Source: Peterkaempfera bronchialis
Lineage (GTDB): Bacteria; Actinomycetota; Actinomycetes; Streptomycetales; Streptomycetaceae
Direction: 5' to 3'
Length of the DNA: 64,000 nucleotides
Assembly: GCF_003258605.2 (NCBI RefSeq)
Contig: NZ_CP031264.1
Location: 3,596,001 to 3,660,000 of the forward strand
The number at the start of each line of letters is the position of its first letter. Position 1 is the stretch's first letter. Shown piece after piece: positions 9,180-17,488 of this stretch. The notes under the pieces are model-generated. The model worked only from the letters and a program-made list of their open reading frames with translations. It searched no databases and was not told the origin of the DNA. The position numbers and the translations under genes are program-made.

Positions 9180-11255
9180 TCACCCGATCCGTACCGGCGC
9201 GGTCTGCGTGACCTCGTCGATGTCGGACGACCGCACGGTCAGCGAGAGCTGCCAGTCGCCGGCCATGGGCAGCTGCGCCTCGGCCGACCAGTGCCCGGTG
9301 TCCACCTTCTGCAGGGTGGCCTTGAGCGGTCCCAGGTTCTTCGCCGGCAGGTCGAAGGCGATCCGCAGCTCCGGTACGTCCACCGGGGCGCCGGTGGAGT
9401 CGGTGAGCAGCACATGCATCTCGTTCCGGCCGGTCCGGGCCGGGTCCAGGGAGATGGCTGCGGTGCCCTTGGCCCCCGGGCCGCTGCCCCCGGTGTCATA
9501 CGAGACCGCCAGGCTCACCGGCTGGGCGGGGGCGGGCGCGGGCGCGGTGACGCCGGGCGCCGCCGAGGTCTGGGCGTTGCGCCCGGGGGCGGAGTTGGTC
9601 AGCAGCGTGGTGACGGCCAGCACGGCCACCGCCACCGCCGCCTCCGCCAGTACCGAGCGCCGCAGCCGTGGGCGCTCGTTGCCCGCCGCCCGCTCCCGGG
9701 CCAGCGAGTCGGCGCTGGCCCGGCGCTCGGCCGCCGCCGCGCGCAGCGCCCGCTGCCGCTTCAGCTGGGCCTGCCGCTTGGGGTCCTTGGGCAGGTCGCC
9801 GGGGTCGGTGGTGGCCGACTGCTCCGACCGGTCCGGTACGACCGCCGCCGCCACCTCAGCCTTGGACTCGGCCCCGGCCCGGGGTGCGGCGGCCAGCAGC
9901 CGAGCCGTCCAGGCCCGCGAGAACCACGCGATGCCGAGCATCACCCCCACGAAGCCGACCTTGATCAGCAGCAGCCGCCCATAGCCGGTGTCGACCAGGG
10001 CGCTCCATGAGCCCAGCCCACGCCAGGACTGGTACACGCCCGTCGCCACCAGCACCGCCACACAGCAGAACGCCGTCCGGGAGAAGACGCCCACCGCAGC
10101 CGCCCCGACCCCGCCCCGCTCGCGCGGGATTCCCAGCCCGACCAGCAGGGTGACCAGCCCGCCCAGCCAGACGGCCATCGCCACCAGGTGCAGGATGTCC
10201 AGCGGCAGCGCCAGCCCCGCCTGGATGCCCACCGCCGCGTGGTCGGCGCCCGCCCAGGTGGCCGCCAGCGCCAGGGCGAGCAGCAGGCCCGCCGCGCCCA
10301 GACCGAGCCGGATGTCGCGCTCCGGCCGGGCGGCGGCCCGCCGCTCCAACCGGCGCAGCTCCGCCTCCTCCGGGTCAGCCGGGTCCGCCTGCTTCTCGGC
10401 CGAGGGGGCCTCCCGCCGGGCCTCGCCGTCCTGCCCCAACTGCCCCACCAGCAGCGACAGAAAGACCCCGGCCGCCGCCAGCAGCAGCAGCCGCGCCGCG
10501 AGCGCGGTGCCGAGCCGCTCGTCCAGCGTGGCGCGGACCAGCGTCAGGTCGAAGGCGTCCGCCAACCCGCTGCCCTTCTCATACGGGCCGCGCAGCAGCA
10601 CCACCGCCACCGTGGAGAGCAGCAGCCCGCCCCAGCCGGTCATCAGCAGCCGCTGCACCGGCCGCGCGGAGACCCCGCGCGGCCAGCACAGCAGCAGAAA
10701 GGCGGCGGAGCCGACGAGCAGCGCAAAGGCGCCGTACGCCACCGCGCGGGCGGTGCCGTAGAGGGCGCCGACGGCGGTGCTGCCCCCGCCCTGCCGGGAG
10801 ACCCCGGCGGGCACCGCCGTCTCGGACTTGGTGCCGATGGAGAAGGTGAAGGCGCCGGAGACCGGGTGCGAGTCCTCCGAGACCGCCCGCCAGGAGACGG
10901 TGTAGGTGCCCTGGGCCAGTCCGCCGCGCAGCTGCACGGCGGCGGTGGAGCCCTTGCCGTCGACATGTCCCGGGGGTCCCTGCTCGACCTGCTTGCCGGC
11001 CGGGTCGTACACCTGGAGGGAGTCGTCGGACAGCGTGACGCCCTCGCTGAAGGTCAGCACGATCCGGCTGGGGGCGGTGGCCACCACCGCGTCCTGCCCG
11101 GGGTCGGTGGAGATCAGCGCGGCGTGTGCGGAGGCGGTGCCCGCGCCGCCGAGCAGCAGCGCGAGTACGGCGCCCAGCACCACCAGCAGCGCTGCGGCGG
11201 ACCGTCGGCGGCTGTGCGGCAGGCCGGTGGCGGGGGAGGCCTGGCGGGAGGTCAT
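9180..11255 (-). CDS. Copper resistance protein, CopC-CopD fusion (YcnJ-like)
   Basis: 691 residues. A signal peptide ends at TASA, and the mature protein begins with His (HAALISTDP), the copper ligand expected in CopC. The CopC beta-sandwich runs to about residue 140 with the second site near EDSHPVSGAF. Residues about 165-480 are a multi-helix CopD membrane domain, interrupted by a charged loop near 290-330. A basic cytosolic linker and a further helix lead to a C-terminal extracellular YtkA-like domain (about 550-691). It probably carries copper across the membrane. ATG at 11255. It follows the PCu(A)C gene by 17 bases in one operon. Confidence 0.9.
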   Translation of the reverse strand: MTSRQASPATGLPHSRRRSAAALLVVLGAVLALLLGGAGTASAHAALISTDPGQDAVVATAPSRIVLTFSEGVTLSDDSLQVYDPAGKQVEQGPPGHVDGKGSTAAVQLRGGLAQGTYTVSWRAVSEDSHPVSGAFTFSIGTKSETAVPAGVSRQGGGSTAVGALYGTARAVAYGAFALLVGSAAFLLLCWPRGVSARPVQRLLMTGWGGLLLSTVAVVLLRGPYEKGSGLADAFDLTLVRATLDERLGTALAARLLLLAAAGVFLSLLVGQLGQDGEARREAPSAEKQADPADPEEAELRRLERRAAARPERDIRLGLGAAGLLLALALAATWAGADHAAVGIQAGLALPLDILHLVAMAVWLGGLVTLLVGLGIPRERGGVGAAAVGVFSRTAFCCVAVLVATGVYQSWRGLGSWSALVDTGYGRLLLIKVGFVGVMLGIAWFSRAWTARLLAAAPRAGAESKAEVAAAVVPDRSEQSATTDPGDLPKDPKRQAQLKRQRALRAAAAERRASADSLARERAAGNERPRLRRSVLAEAAVAVAVLAVTTLLTNSAPGRNAQTSAAPGVTAPAPAPAQPVSLAVSYDTGGSGPGAKGTAAISLDPARTGRNEMHVLLTDSTGAPVDVPELRIAFDLPAKNLGPLKATLQKVDTGHWSAEAQLPMAGDWQLSLTVRSSDIDEVTQTAPVRIG

Positions 11256-11272
11256 CGGTCCGGTCCCTTCGG

Positions 11273-11785
11273 TCAGCTGCCCGAGGCGGTGCCGGCGCCG
11301 GGCGGCCGGTACGTCAGGGGCTTGATGGGCACGCGCACCGCGATGGTCCCGGACCCGGCGAAGGTGAGTTCCAGTTCCACGGTGTCGCCGACTGCGGGCC
11401 TGCGGTCCAGACCCGTGATCATCAGGTGGTTGCCGCCCCGGGAGAAGGCGGCGGTGCCGTGCGCGGGCACCTCCAGGTCCTTCAGCGGCTCCATGGAACC
11501 GGCGGTGGACCGGTGCATGGTGACCGTGCGGGCGTCCGGGCTGGCCACCTTGACCAGCCGGTCGGCCGTGCCGCCGGCGTTGCTCAGGGTGAGGTAGCCG
11601 GCGGCCATCGACGGCGCGGCGGGGAGCGGGATGTACGGGTCGCTGACGCTGATCCTCGCGGGGCCCTCCCCGGTGGCCAGCCGGGCGGAGAGCCGGTCGG
11701 TGCCGCCCGGCGAGCCGCAGCCCGCCAGGGTCGCCGCCACGGTCAGCACGGCCGCGCCGACGGCGGCGGTGCGGGGCCGGATCAC
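11273..11785 (-). CDS. PCu(A)C copper chaperone lipoprotein
   Basis: 170 residues, with a lipoprotein signal (lipobox LAGC). The domain is PCu(A)C/DUF461, with the copper ligands in VTMHRSTAGSM and GGNHLMITGL, i.e. the H-x(n)-M ... H-x-M pattern. It should hold Cu(I) outside the membrane and pass it to the CuA site of cytochrome c oxidase together with SCO1. The GTG start overlaps the SCO1 stop (GTGA, 11782-11785), so both are translated together. It is followed by the CopC-CopD gene. Confidence 0.92.
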   Translation of the reverse strand: MIRPRTAAVGAAVLTVAATLAGCGSPGGTDRLSARLATGEGPARISVSDPYIPLPAAPSMAAGYLTLSNAGGTADRLVKVASPDARTVTMHRSTAGSMEPLKDLEVPAHGTAAFSRGGNHLMITGLDRRPAVGDTVELELTFAGSGTIAVRVPIKPLTYRPPGAGTASGS

Positions 11786-12465
11786 GGCCGCACCCCCTTG
11801 GCGAGCAGCGGCAGGTCGTGGGCGAAGACGTCGACCGAACTCTGGCTCAGATAGAGCACATGGGCCTTGTCGTCGGAGGGGAGGAAGGCCAGCACCTGGG
11901 CGCCATGGCTGGAGGTGACCGTGCCGTCCTTGTTGACCACCGGGTCCTCGACCAGGATGCCCAGCGGTTTGGCGGCCTGCTTCACCTTCGCCAGGTCGCC
12001 GGTGAGGCCGATGAAGTGCTTGTCGAAGGCGTCGAGCCAGCTCCGGAGCCGCTTCGGGGTGTCGCGCTGGGGGTCGGTGGAGACAAAGACGACCTCCACC
12101 TTGTCCCGTTCGGCGGCGGGCAGCCTCTTCATGGCGACGGCGACATCGCCCATGGTGGTGGGGCAGACGTCCGGGCAGCTGGTGTAGCCGAAGAAGAGCA
12201 GCATCGGCTTGCCTGCGGTCTGCTGCCGCAGCGAGAACGGCTTGCCGTCGGTGTCGGTGAGGACGAGGTCGGGCTTGGCGAAGGGCCTGGACAGGGCGGT
12301 GCCCTGGTACGGGGAGTGGTTCGACTCCTTGACGGCGACGGTCTGTCGGCCGGTGGTGTCCTTGTCCGGGCCGCCGCAGGCGGTGAGCGCCAGGGCGGCG
12401 GCGAGCGCCGGCGCGGTCGCGGCCGCGATGCGGCGGCCACGGCCCGGCAGCGTGGTGCGGATCAT
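11782..12465 (-). CDS. SCO1/SenC-family copper metallochaperone lipoprotein
   Basis: 227 residues. A lipobox (LTAC) near residue 25 anchors it to the outer face of the membrane. The thioredoxin-like fold has the copper site CPDVC in FGYTSCPDVCPTTM and the conserved distal His in SSHGAQV. It is a cytochrome oxidase CuA assembly factor. ATG at 12465. It is the first gene downstream of a double hairpin that separates it from ycnI-like gene, and it overlaps the PCu(A)C gene by 4 bases. Confidence 0.93.
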   Translation of the reverse strand: MIRTTLPGRGRRIAAATAPALAAALALTACGGPDKDTTGRQTVAVKESNHSPYQGTALSRPFAKPDLVLTDTDGKPFSLRQQTAGKPMLLFFGYTSCPDVCPTTMGDVAVAMKRLPAAERDKVEVVFVSTDPQRDTPKRLRSWLDAFDKHFIGLTGDLAKVKQAAKPLGILVEDPVVNKDGTVTSSHGAQVLAFLPSDDKAHVLYLSQSSVDVFAHDLPLLAKGVRP

Positions 12466-12506
12466 GTGCTGGGTGTCCGATCGGTGTGGTTCGGGAGGGT
12501 CCGCGG

Positions 12507-12577
12507 GTCGGCCCGCAGCACTGCTGCGGGCCGACCGGCCGACGGCCGGGCGGACGGGTGCGGCGGGCACCCGTCCG
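12507..12577 (-). terminator. Two adjacent strong hairpins between YcnI and SCO1 genes
   Basis: Hairpin 1 is a perfect 12-bp stem (12507-12518 with 12524-12535, 5-base loop). Hairpin 2 is a perfect 11-bp stem (12551-12561 with 12567-12577, 5-base loop). Neither has a T tract, as is common in this group. They may end or attenuate the YcnI transcript before SCO1. Confidence 0.65.
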
Positions 12578-12595
12578 CCCGCGCCGCCGCATGGA

Positions 12596-13378
12596 TCAGG
12601 AGGCGGAGCCGCCCCTGCGGCGCAGGCCGAGGACGCCCAGACCGGCGCCGACCACGCCCACGACGATGCCCACCACGCCCAGGGTGCGGGCGGTGGAGTC
12701 GGAGGAGGAGGCAGCGGCGGCCGTCTCGGTCGTACCGGTCTTCGCGTCATCGGCCGGAGCGGACGGGTCGGCCGGGGCCGACGGGGCGGTCGACGCGGGC
12801 GTGCCGTGGCCGTCGTCGTCGCCGTCCTCGGCGGCCTTGGTGAGGGTCAGCGTCGGCGCGGGGTGCTCCGGCTCCGCCTCGCCGTCCTTGGCCACGTCGA
12901 TCCAGCGGACGATCTCGCCGCTGTCGTACGTCTGGAGCGCCTTGAAGGTCATCGAGTCCGTGTCGGCGGGCAGCGGGCCCAGCGAGACATTGAACTCCTG
13001 GAACTGGCCGGGAGCGATCTTGGTGCCCTTGTCGGCAGTCCAGGTGATCTTGCTGACGGCCTCGGTGATGTCGCCGCCGTGCGCCTTCAGCGGCTTGTCG
13101 AGCTTGCTCTTCTGGACCGCGACGGTCCAGCCGGGCAGCGGCTGGGTGGAGACGGACGCCACCGGGTGGTCCATGGGCAGGTTGACCTCGACCTTGGTGG
13201 TCGAGGCGTTGTCCCGCTCATTGGGCACCCGGAAGGCGACCTTGGTGTAGCTGCCCTGCACGGCCTCCCGCGGATTCACGGTGACATGCGCGGAGGCGAT
13301 GCCTGCCGCGGCCAGCACAAAGGTGGCGGCGGCGGCCAGAACGGTCGCGGAGCGGCGGGCGAGGGTGCTGCGGTTCAT
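12596..13378 (-). CDS. YcnI-family copper-binding protein (DUF1775)
   Basis: 260 residues. The signal peptide ends ...GIASA and the mature protein starts with His (HVTVNPREA), the N-terminal His that binds Cu(II) in YcnI. The DUF1775 domain spans to about residue 175 (FRVPNERD, LPMDHPVASVS, PLPGW). An acidic/Ala/Ser linker then leads to one C-terminal helix and the basic tail LRRRGG, a membrane anchor facing outwards. It sits with CopC-CopD, PCu(A)C and SCO1, so a role in copper handling follows from both fold and context. ATG at 13378. Confidence 0.92.
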   Translation of the reverse strand: MNRSTLARRSATVLAAAATFVLAAAGIASAHVTVNPREAVQGSYTKVAFRVPNERDNASTTKVEVNLPMDHPVASVSTQPLPGWTVAVQKSKLDKPLKAHGGDITEAVSKITWTADKGTKIAPGQFQEFNVSLGPLPADTDSMTFKALQTYDSGEIVRWIDVAKDGEAEPEHPAPTLTLTKAAEDGDDDGHGTPASTAPSAPADPSAPADDAKTGTTETAAAASSSDSTARTLGVVGIVVGVVGAGLGVLGLRRRGGSAS

Positions 13379-13533
13379 CGTCGGAACTCTCCGTCCGGAG
13401 GTGGTACGCGCAGGCCACGACGGGTGGCCCCGGCACGTACCGGGGTGGTCTGGATCGGCATACGCACATCGCGACCGATCGGACGGGTCTCCACACCCGG
13501 GCACGCCGCAGCGCGGCGCCACCGGGCGGCCGA

Positions 13534-14370
13534 TCAGATCGCGAACGCCGCCACCGGCGGACCACGCCGGACCACGGAGTGCCGCAGGGCTGCCGGTACC
13601 GGCAGCCGCCAACCGCCGCGCTCCGCCCCGTACGCCCGCAGCGGGCGCACCGGGGACTCGCCCAGCAGCCCGCGCAGCAGCATCCCGGCGACCGCCAGGA
13701 CGGTGCGCAGCGGAGCCGCGTACGCCTGCATCACGGAGGCCGTCAGCCGCACCAGGCGCCACAGCGCGGCCTCGCCGCACCGCAGCCACCAGCCCGCCGC
13801 CACGGCGGCGGCCAGGTGCCCGGCCAGCATCAGCGGCGACATCCCGAGCATGGCCGCGTGCCACCACGGCAGCGGCGGCGCGGCGTACGCGGACGGGTCC
13901 AGGCCCGCCCGGGACACCAGCTGCTCCGGGGTCATCCCGGCCGGCAGCACCAGCATGCCGCCGACGTACTGCCCGTTGCAGAGCAGTCGGCCCGCAACCG
14001 CGGCGACGCCCGAGGGGCCGCCGCCGCCCATGCCGGCGTGCGCCATGGGCGCACCCCCGGCGCTCTGGGCCGAGTGGAAGAGCAGGTGCAGCGCCAGCTG
14101 CCCGGCGGCCAGCCCGCCGGATATCGCGGCCATCGACCGCTCCCGCCCGCCGAACAGCGCGGCCAGCGCGCAGACCAGGACGAATCCGGCGACCAGCGCC
14201 CTCGCCGGTACCGCACCGCCCGAGGCGGCGGCATGTCCGGCCGCCGCGACCAGGGTGCAGACGGCGGCGAAGGGGACGGCCCGGAGCATGCGCAGATCCC
14301 AGGCGGCGGCGTGCACCTGGTGCGGTGCCGTGGCGACCCGGGGGTGGTCTGCTGCGCGGAGGACGGGCAT
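13534..14370 (-). CDS. Uncharacterised integral membrane protein of the copper cluster
   Basis: 278 residues with about six hydrophobic segments. Several lie close to His, Met or Trp (LHLLFHSAQS, APMAHAGMGGGG, PWWHAAMLGM), which suits a metal-related membrane protein. I recognise no named family. It lies upstream of, and in the same direction as, the YcnI gene (155-base gap), the position where Streptomyces copper clusters usually carry a membrane protein of unknown function. The last third is Arg-rich and probably cytosolic. Confidence 0.7.
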   Translation of the reverse strand: MPVLRAADHPRVATAPHQVHAAAWDLRMLRAVPFAAVCTLVAAAGHAAASGGAVPARALVAGFVLVCALAALFGGRERSMAAISGGLAAGQLALHLLFHSAQSAGGAPMAHAGMGGGGPSGVAAVAGRLLCNGQYVGGMLVLPAGMTPEQLVSRAGLDPSAYAAPPLPWWHAAMLGMSPLMLAGHLAAAVAAGWWLRCGEAALWRLVRLTASVMQAYAAPLRTVLAVAGMLLRGLLGESPVRPLRAYGAERGGWRLPVPAALRHSVVRRGPPVAAFAI

Positions 14371-14447
14371 GGCCGGGCCATCATCTCACCGGCCGCCCTC
14401 GAGCCGAGGGCCGGGTGGTGGAATCCGGCCGCCGCATCCCGCCCTGT

Positions 14448-14508
14448 GAGACCGTCCGCTCATAACATCCTCCGAACGGGGTGGTACATCCTCCGAACGG
14501 GCGGTCTC
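14448..14508. promoter_or_regulatory. 21-bp-spaced direct repeats inside an inverted repeat
   Basis: ACATCCTCCGAACGGG occurs twice (14465-14480 and 14486-14501), 21 bases apart, i.e. two helical turns. The pair is enclosed by near-complementary arms GAGACCGTCCG (14448-14458) and CGGGCGGTCTC (14498-14508). It lies between divergent genes, about 85 bases before the ATPase start. It could be an operator or a structured leader. Confidence 0.5.
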
Positions 14509-14593
14509 GCCAGGCGGAGAAGATTGGCCGTACGGCCCGTCGGCAATACCTACCCCTATGGGGAGTCGCAGCCAGGGCCAGGAGGAATCCGTC

Positions 14594-15349
14594 GTGGACA
14601 TCTGGTGGACGCTGCACCTCAAGCGCGAGCCCGCCAGCGTTCCGCTGGCCCGGCGCATCCTGCTGGGCACCATGGAGAGCGCGGGCGTGGACGCCCAGAT
14701 CGCCCATGAGATCGGTATCGCCCTCACCGAGGCATGCGCCAACGCGGTCGAGCACGCCGCCGGCGGCCAACCCGACGAGGGCTTCCAGGTCACCGCCTCC
14801 ATCGACGGCGACCGGCTGCGGATCGAGGTCATGGACTGGGGCCCCGGCCTCCCCCCGGCCGAGGCCGCCGCGCGGCGGCCCACCCTCTCCGTCCCGCTGC
14901 TGGCGCCGTCCACCGGAGCCTCCGCACCCCGCGCCCAGCGCCGCCCCTCCGCCGTGCCGGTGACACCGGTCCACAAGGCGCCCGCCCGCCCGGCCCCGCG
15001 CTGCCAGGGCAAGCACGGGCGCACCACCGTGATCAGCAGGGCTGCGGTGATGGCCTCGCTCAGCCCCGCCGCCTCGGCCCGCCGGCTGCGCGGCGCCGAA
15101 CACCCCGGGCCGTATGACACCCACGTCCTCGACGCCGGGTTCGCGGTGACCGCCGGTCTGCCCGGACTGCCGCTGGACATCGGCACCGAGCTGCCCGACC
15201 CCACCGCCGAGAGCGGCCGGGGCCTCTTTCTGATCCGCGCGCTGGCCGACCACGTCCAGTTTCGCAACCACCCGCGCCGGGGGACCATCGTCAGCTTCGA
15301 CAAGGTCCTGAAGTGGCGGGAGAACGCGCTGCTGCGCGCCGTCTCCTGA
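14594..15349 (+). CDS. RsbW-like ATP-binding protein (HATPase_c) with a long internal insert
   Basis: 251 residues. GTG at 14594 was chosen because GGAGGA lies 7 bases before it; the ATG at 14558 has no ribosome site. The GHKL ATPase N box is ALTEACANAVEHA (near 45-57), the G1 box is MDWGPGLPP, and the G2 box is AESGRGLFLIRALADHV near residue 205. About 110 residues rich in Ala, Pro, Arg and Ser separate G1 from G2, whereas free anti-sigma kinases normally have a short lid there. It probably acts as an anti-sigma or partner-switch kinase; no partner gene is adjacent. Confidence 0.82.
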   Translation: MDIWWTLHLKREPASVPLARRILLGTMESAGVDAQIAHEIGIALTEACANAVEHAAGGQPDEGFQVTASIDGDRLRIEVMDWGPGLPPAEAAARRPTLSVPLLAPSTGASAPRAQRRPSAVPVTPVHKAPARPAPRCQGKHGRTTVISRAAVMASLSPAASARRLRGAEHPGPYDTHVLDAGFAVTAGLPGLPLDIGTELPDPTAESGRGLFLIRALADHVQFRNHPRRGTIVSFDKVLKWRENALLRAVS

Positions 15350-15384
15350 CCGGCCCGGGCGGTGCCCTGGCAGGATCTCCGGCT

Positions 15385-16074
15385 GTGACGCCATCACCCC
15401 TGCCGCCGCCCGGCTCGTCGCCCGACCCGCCGCCCGACCTGCCGTTCGACGCCGTGCTGTGCGACCTCGACGGCGTCCTGCGGCTCTGGGACCCGGACGG
15501 GATGGCGGCGCTCGACCGGGCCCGCAGCCTCCCGGCCGGGACGCTCGCCGCAGCCGCCTTCCACCCCGACCGGCTGCTCCCGGCCGTCACCGGGCAGGTC
15601 ACCGACGAGCAGTGGCGGGCCGCCGTCGCCGCCGACCTCGCCGAGGTCTGCGGCTCACCGGCCGAGGCGACCGCCCTGTGCACCGAGTGGACCGAGGTGC
15701 CCGCAGCCGTCGACCACCAGGTGCTCGCACTGCTCGGCGCGGTACGGCGGCGGCTGCCCGTCGCCCTGGTCACCAACGCCACCACCCGGCTGGAGGCCGA
15801 CCTGGACGCCCTCGGCCTGACCGGCGCCGTGGACGCCGTGGTGAACAGCTCACGCGTCGGCGTGGCCAAGCCCGACCCCGCCATCTACCGGATCGCCGCC
15901 GAACGGGTCGGCGTCCCGCCCGCCCGCTGCCTCTTCGTGGACGACACCGACCGCAACGTCCTGGCCGCCCGCGCCCTCGGCATGACCGGGCTGCACTACC
16001 GGCACATCGGCGAACTGCGGGACGTCCTCGGCCCGCTGATCGACCCCGAGCCGGTACGGGAGGCGGCCGGATGA
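15385..16074 (+). CDS. HAD-IA family hydrolase
   Basis: 229 residues. GTG at 15385 follows a weak AGGA element. A Pro-rich leader precedes motif I CDLDGVL; the helical cap is short, motif II is LVTNAT, motif III is the Lys in VAKPDPAIY and motif IV is LFVDDTDRNV. It should be a cytosolic phosphatase or haloacid-dehalogenase-type enzyme with unknown substrate. Its stop codon overlaps the ATG of the following truncated phosphotransferase gene (ATGA), so the two were once translationally coupled. Confidence 0.85.
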   Translation: MTPSPLPPPGSSPDPPPDLPFDAVLCDLDGVLRLWDPDGMAALDRARSLPAGTLAAAAFHPDRLLPAVTGQVTDEQWRAAVAADLAEVCGSPAEATALCTEWTEVPAAVDHQVLALLGAVRRRLPVALVTNATTRLEADLDALGLTGAVDAVVNSSRVGVAKPDPAIYRIAAERVGVPPARCLFVDDTDRNVLAARALGMTGLHYRHIGELRDVLGPLIDPEPVREAAG

Positions 16075-16343
16075 CGGACCGCTGGGGCACCCACCCGATC
16101 GAGCTGCGCCCCACCACCGTGGTCAAGCGGTTCCGGGCGGAGGACGCCCGCGCCCGCCTTGAGCGCGAGTGGCGCCCCCTGAACCTGCTGGCGGGTGTAC
16201 GTCAACCTGTGCGCCCCCGGAACCCGCCTGGCCGCCGACCCTGCCGGGTTGAGCCGGGGCGTCAGCCCCACCGCCGCCCGGCGGGTGTACGTCAACCTGT
16301 GCGCGCCCCGGAACTCGCCTGCCCGACGAGCCTGCCAGGTTGA
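16071..16343 (+). pseudogene. Truncated phosphotransferase-like gene cut by a repeat array
   Basis: The ATG overlaps the HAD stop. The first ~40 codons (MTDRWGTHPIELRP, VVKRFRAEDARAR, EREWRPLNLL) look like the N-terminus of an aminoglycoside phosphotransferase/kinase-fold protein, with VVKRF as the start of the N-lobe. After about 16190 the reading passes straight into the 91-bp array and becomes Arg/Pro-rich until a stop at 16343. The rest of the kinase (Brenner and DFG-like motifs) is missing. I infer gene loss caused by expansion or rearrangement of the array. Family assignment is from about 40 residues only. Confidence 0.6.
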
Positions 16344-16460
16344 GCCGGGGCGCCAGCCCCACCGCCGCCGAGCCGCAGCCACTCCCCGCCGGCCCAAGTC
16401 GACCCACACCACCCCCGGAACCCACCCGGCCGTCGGCCCTGCCGACGATATGACGGCACG
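16191..16460. repeat. 91-bp tandem array derived from the epimerase gene 3' end
   Basis: Units start at 16191 and 16282 (both GCGGGTGTACGTCAACCTG), 91 bases apart, with a diverged partial unit to about 16440. Read on the minus strand, units contain GGCGGCGGTGGGGCTG plus flank, which also occurs in the coding 3' end of the adjacent epimerase gene (AVGLAP codons). The partial unit also repeats GGAGTGGCTGCGGCT (EWLRL codons). The architecture matches the 121-bp array near 4 kb: gene end plus downstream flank, amplified away from the gene. Confidence 0.8.
16431..16447 (-). terminator. Short hairpin downstream of the epimerase gene
   Basis: Perfect 7-bp stem CGTCGGC/GCCGACG with a 3-base loop, 14 bases past the epimerase stop on the minus strand. 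No T tract follows. Confidence 0.4.
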
Positions 16461-17447
16461 TCAGCCACCCAGCAGCAGCGCCTCCTTCTCCGGCGCCAGC
16501 CCCACCGCCGCCCGGCCCGGACGCAGCCGGGGCTGTCCGCCCAGCCGCAGCCACTCCCAGGTGTCGGCCACCGTCTCGGTGACGGGGCGGCAGCGCAGCC
16601 CGGCGGACGCCGCCTTGGAGACATCGCTCCGGTGCAGCGCGTCGTGCGACTCGCCCGGCGGCAGCCAGACCGGCAGCTCCGTCCAGGGCTCGATCCCGGC
16701 GGCGAGCACGGCATCCGGGGCGATCCAGCGCAGCTCCGCATCGGAGCCGGTGACCCGCACACAGGTCTCCAGCAGCTCACCCATGGTGGTGTGCCCGGAA
16801 GGGCTCACCATGTCGTACGGGCCGCCCAGGCCCCGGGCGGCGGCGTCCAGCGTCCATCCGGCGAGGTCCCGGGCGTCCACGTACTGGAGCGGCAGATCGC
16901 GCGGGCCGGGCGCGGCCACCAGTCCGCCGCGCGCGATCCGGCCCAGCCACCAGGGCAGCCGCCCGATGTTCTCGTACGGGCCGAGGATCAGCCCGGCCCG
17001 CACCAGCAGCGCCCGCTCCCCGAAGGCCGCCACCGCCGCCAGCTCGCCACCCCGCTTGTCCTGCGCATACTCCACCTCACCGGCGTCCGGCGAGGCGTCG
17101 ACCAGCGGCCCGTCCTCGGTCAGCCCGGCCGCCTGCGGCCAGCTGTACACCGACCGGGAGGAGACATATGCGTAGCTCCCGGCCCGCCCGGCCAGCAGCC
17201 GCGCCGCGTCCCGCACCGCCGACGGTGCCCCGGACCAGGTGTCCACCACCACGTCCCAGGTGCCCCGCTCCAGCGCCGCCAGGCCGCCCTCACCTGCCGC
17301 CGCCCGGTCGCCGCGCAGCGCCTCGACCCCGTCCGGCACCCCATGGCGCCCCCGGTTGAAGACGGTCACCTGCCACCCTCGGGCCAGCGCCTCCTCGGTG
17401 ACCGCCCGTCCGACGAACTCCGTACCACCCAGCACCAGAAGTCTCAT
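16461..17447 (-). CDS. NAD-dependent epimerase/dehydratase (SDR) family protein
   Basis: 328 residues. The N-terminus MRLLVLGGTEFVGRAV is the Rossmann GxxxxxG (GGTEFVG) signature of extended SDRs. YVSSRSVYSW contains the active-site Ser/Tyr region, though the canonical YxxxK is represented by YAQDKRGGE nearby. Middle sequence (LLVRAGLILGPYENIGRLPWW) is typical of reductase-like actinobacterial proteins. ATG at 17447. The last ~100 bases share blocks with the array downstream. Substrate unknown. It is convergent with the truncated kinase gene. Confidence 0.85.
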   Translation of the reverse strand: MRLLVLGGTEFVGRAVTEEALARGWQVTVFNRGRHGVPDGVEALRGDRAAAGEGGLAALERGTWDVVVDTWSGAPSAVRDAARLLAGRAGSYAYVSSRSVYSWPQAAGLTEDGPLVDASPDAGEVEYAQDKRGGELAAVAAFGERALLVRAGLILGPYENIGRLPWWLGRIARGGLVAAPGPRDLPLQYVDARDLAGWTLDAAARGLGGPYDMVSPSGHTTMGELLETCVRVTGSDAELRWIAPDAVLAAGIEPWTELPVWLPPGESHDALHRSDVSKAASAGLRCRPVTETVADTWEWLRLGGQPRLRPGRAAVGLAPEKEALLLGG

Positions 17448-17488
17448 GCCGCAGACTCTGCCCGCCCCGCCCCGCCGCCGGAACCAGG

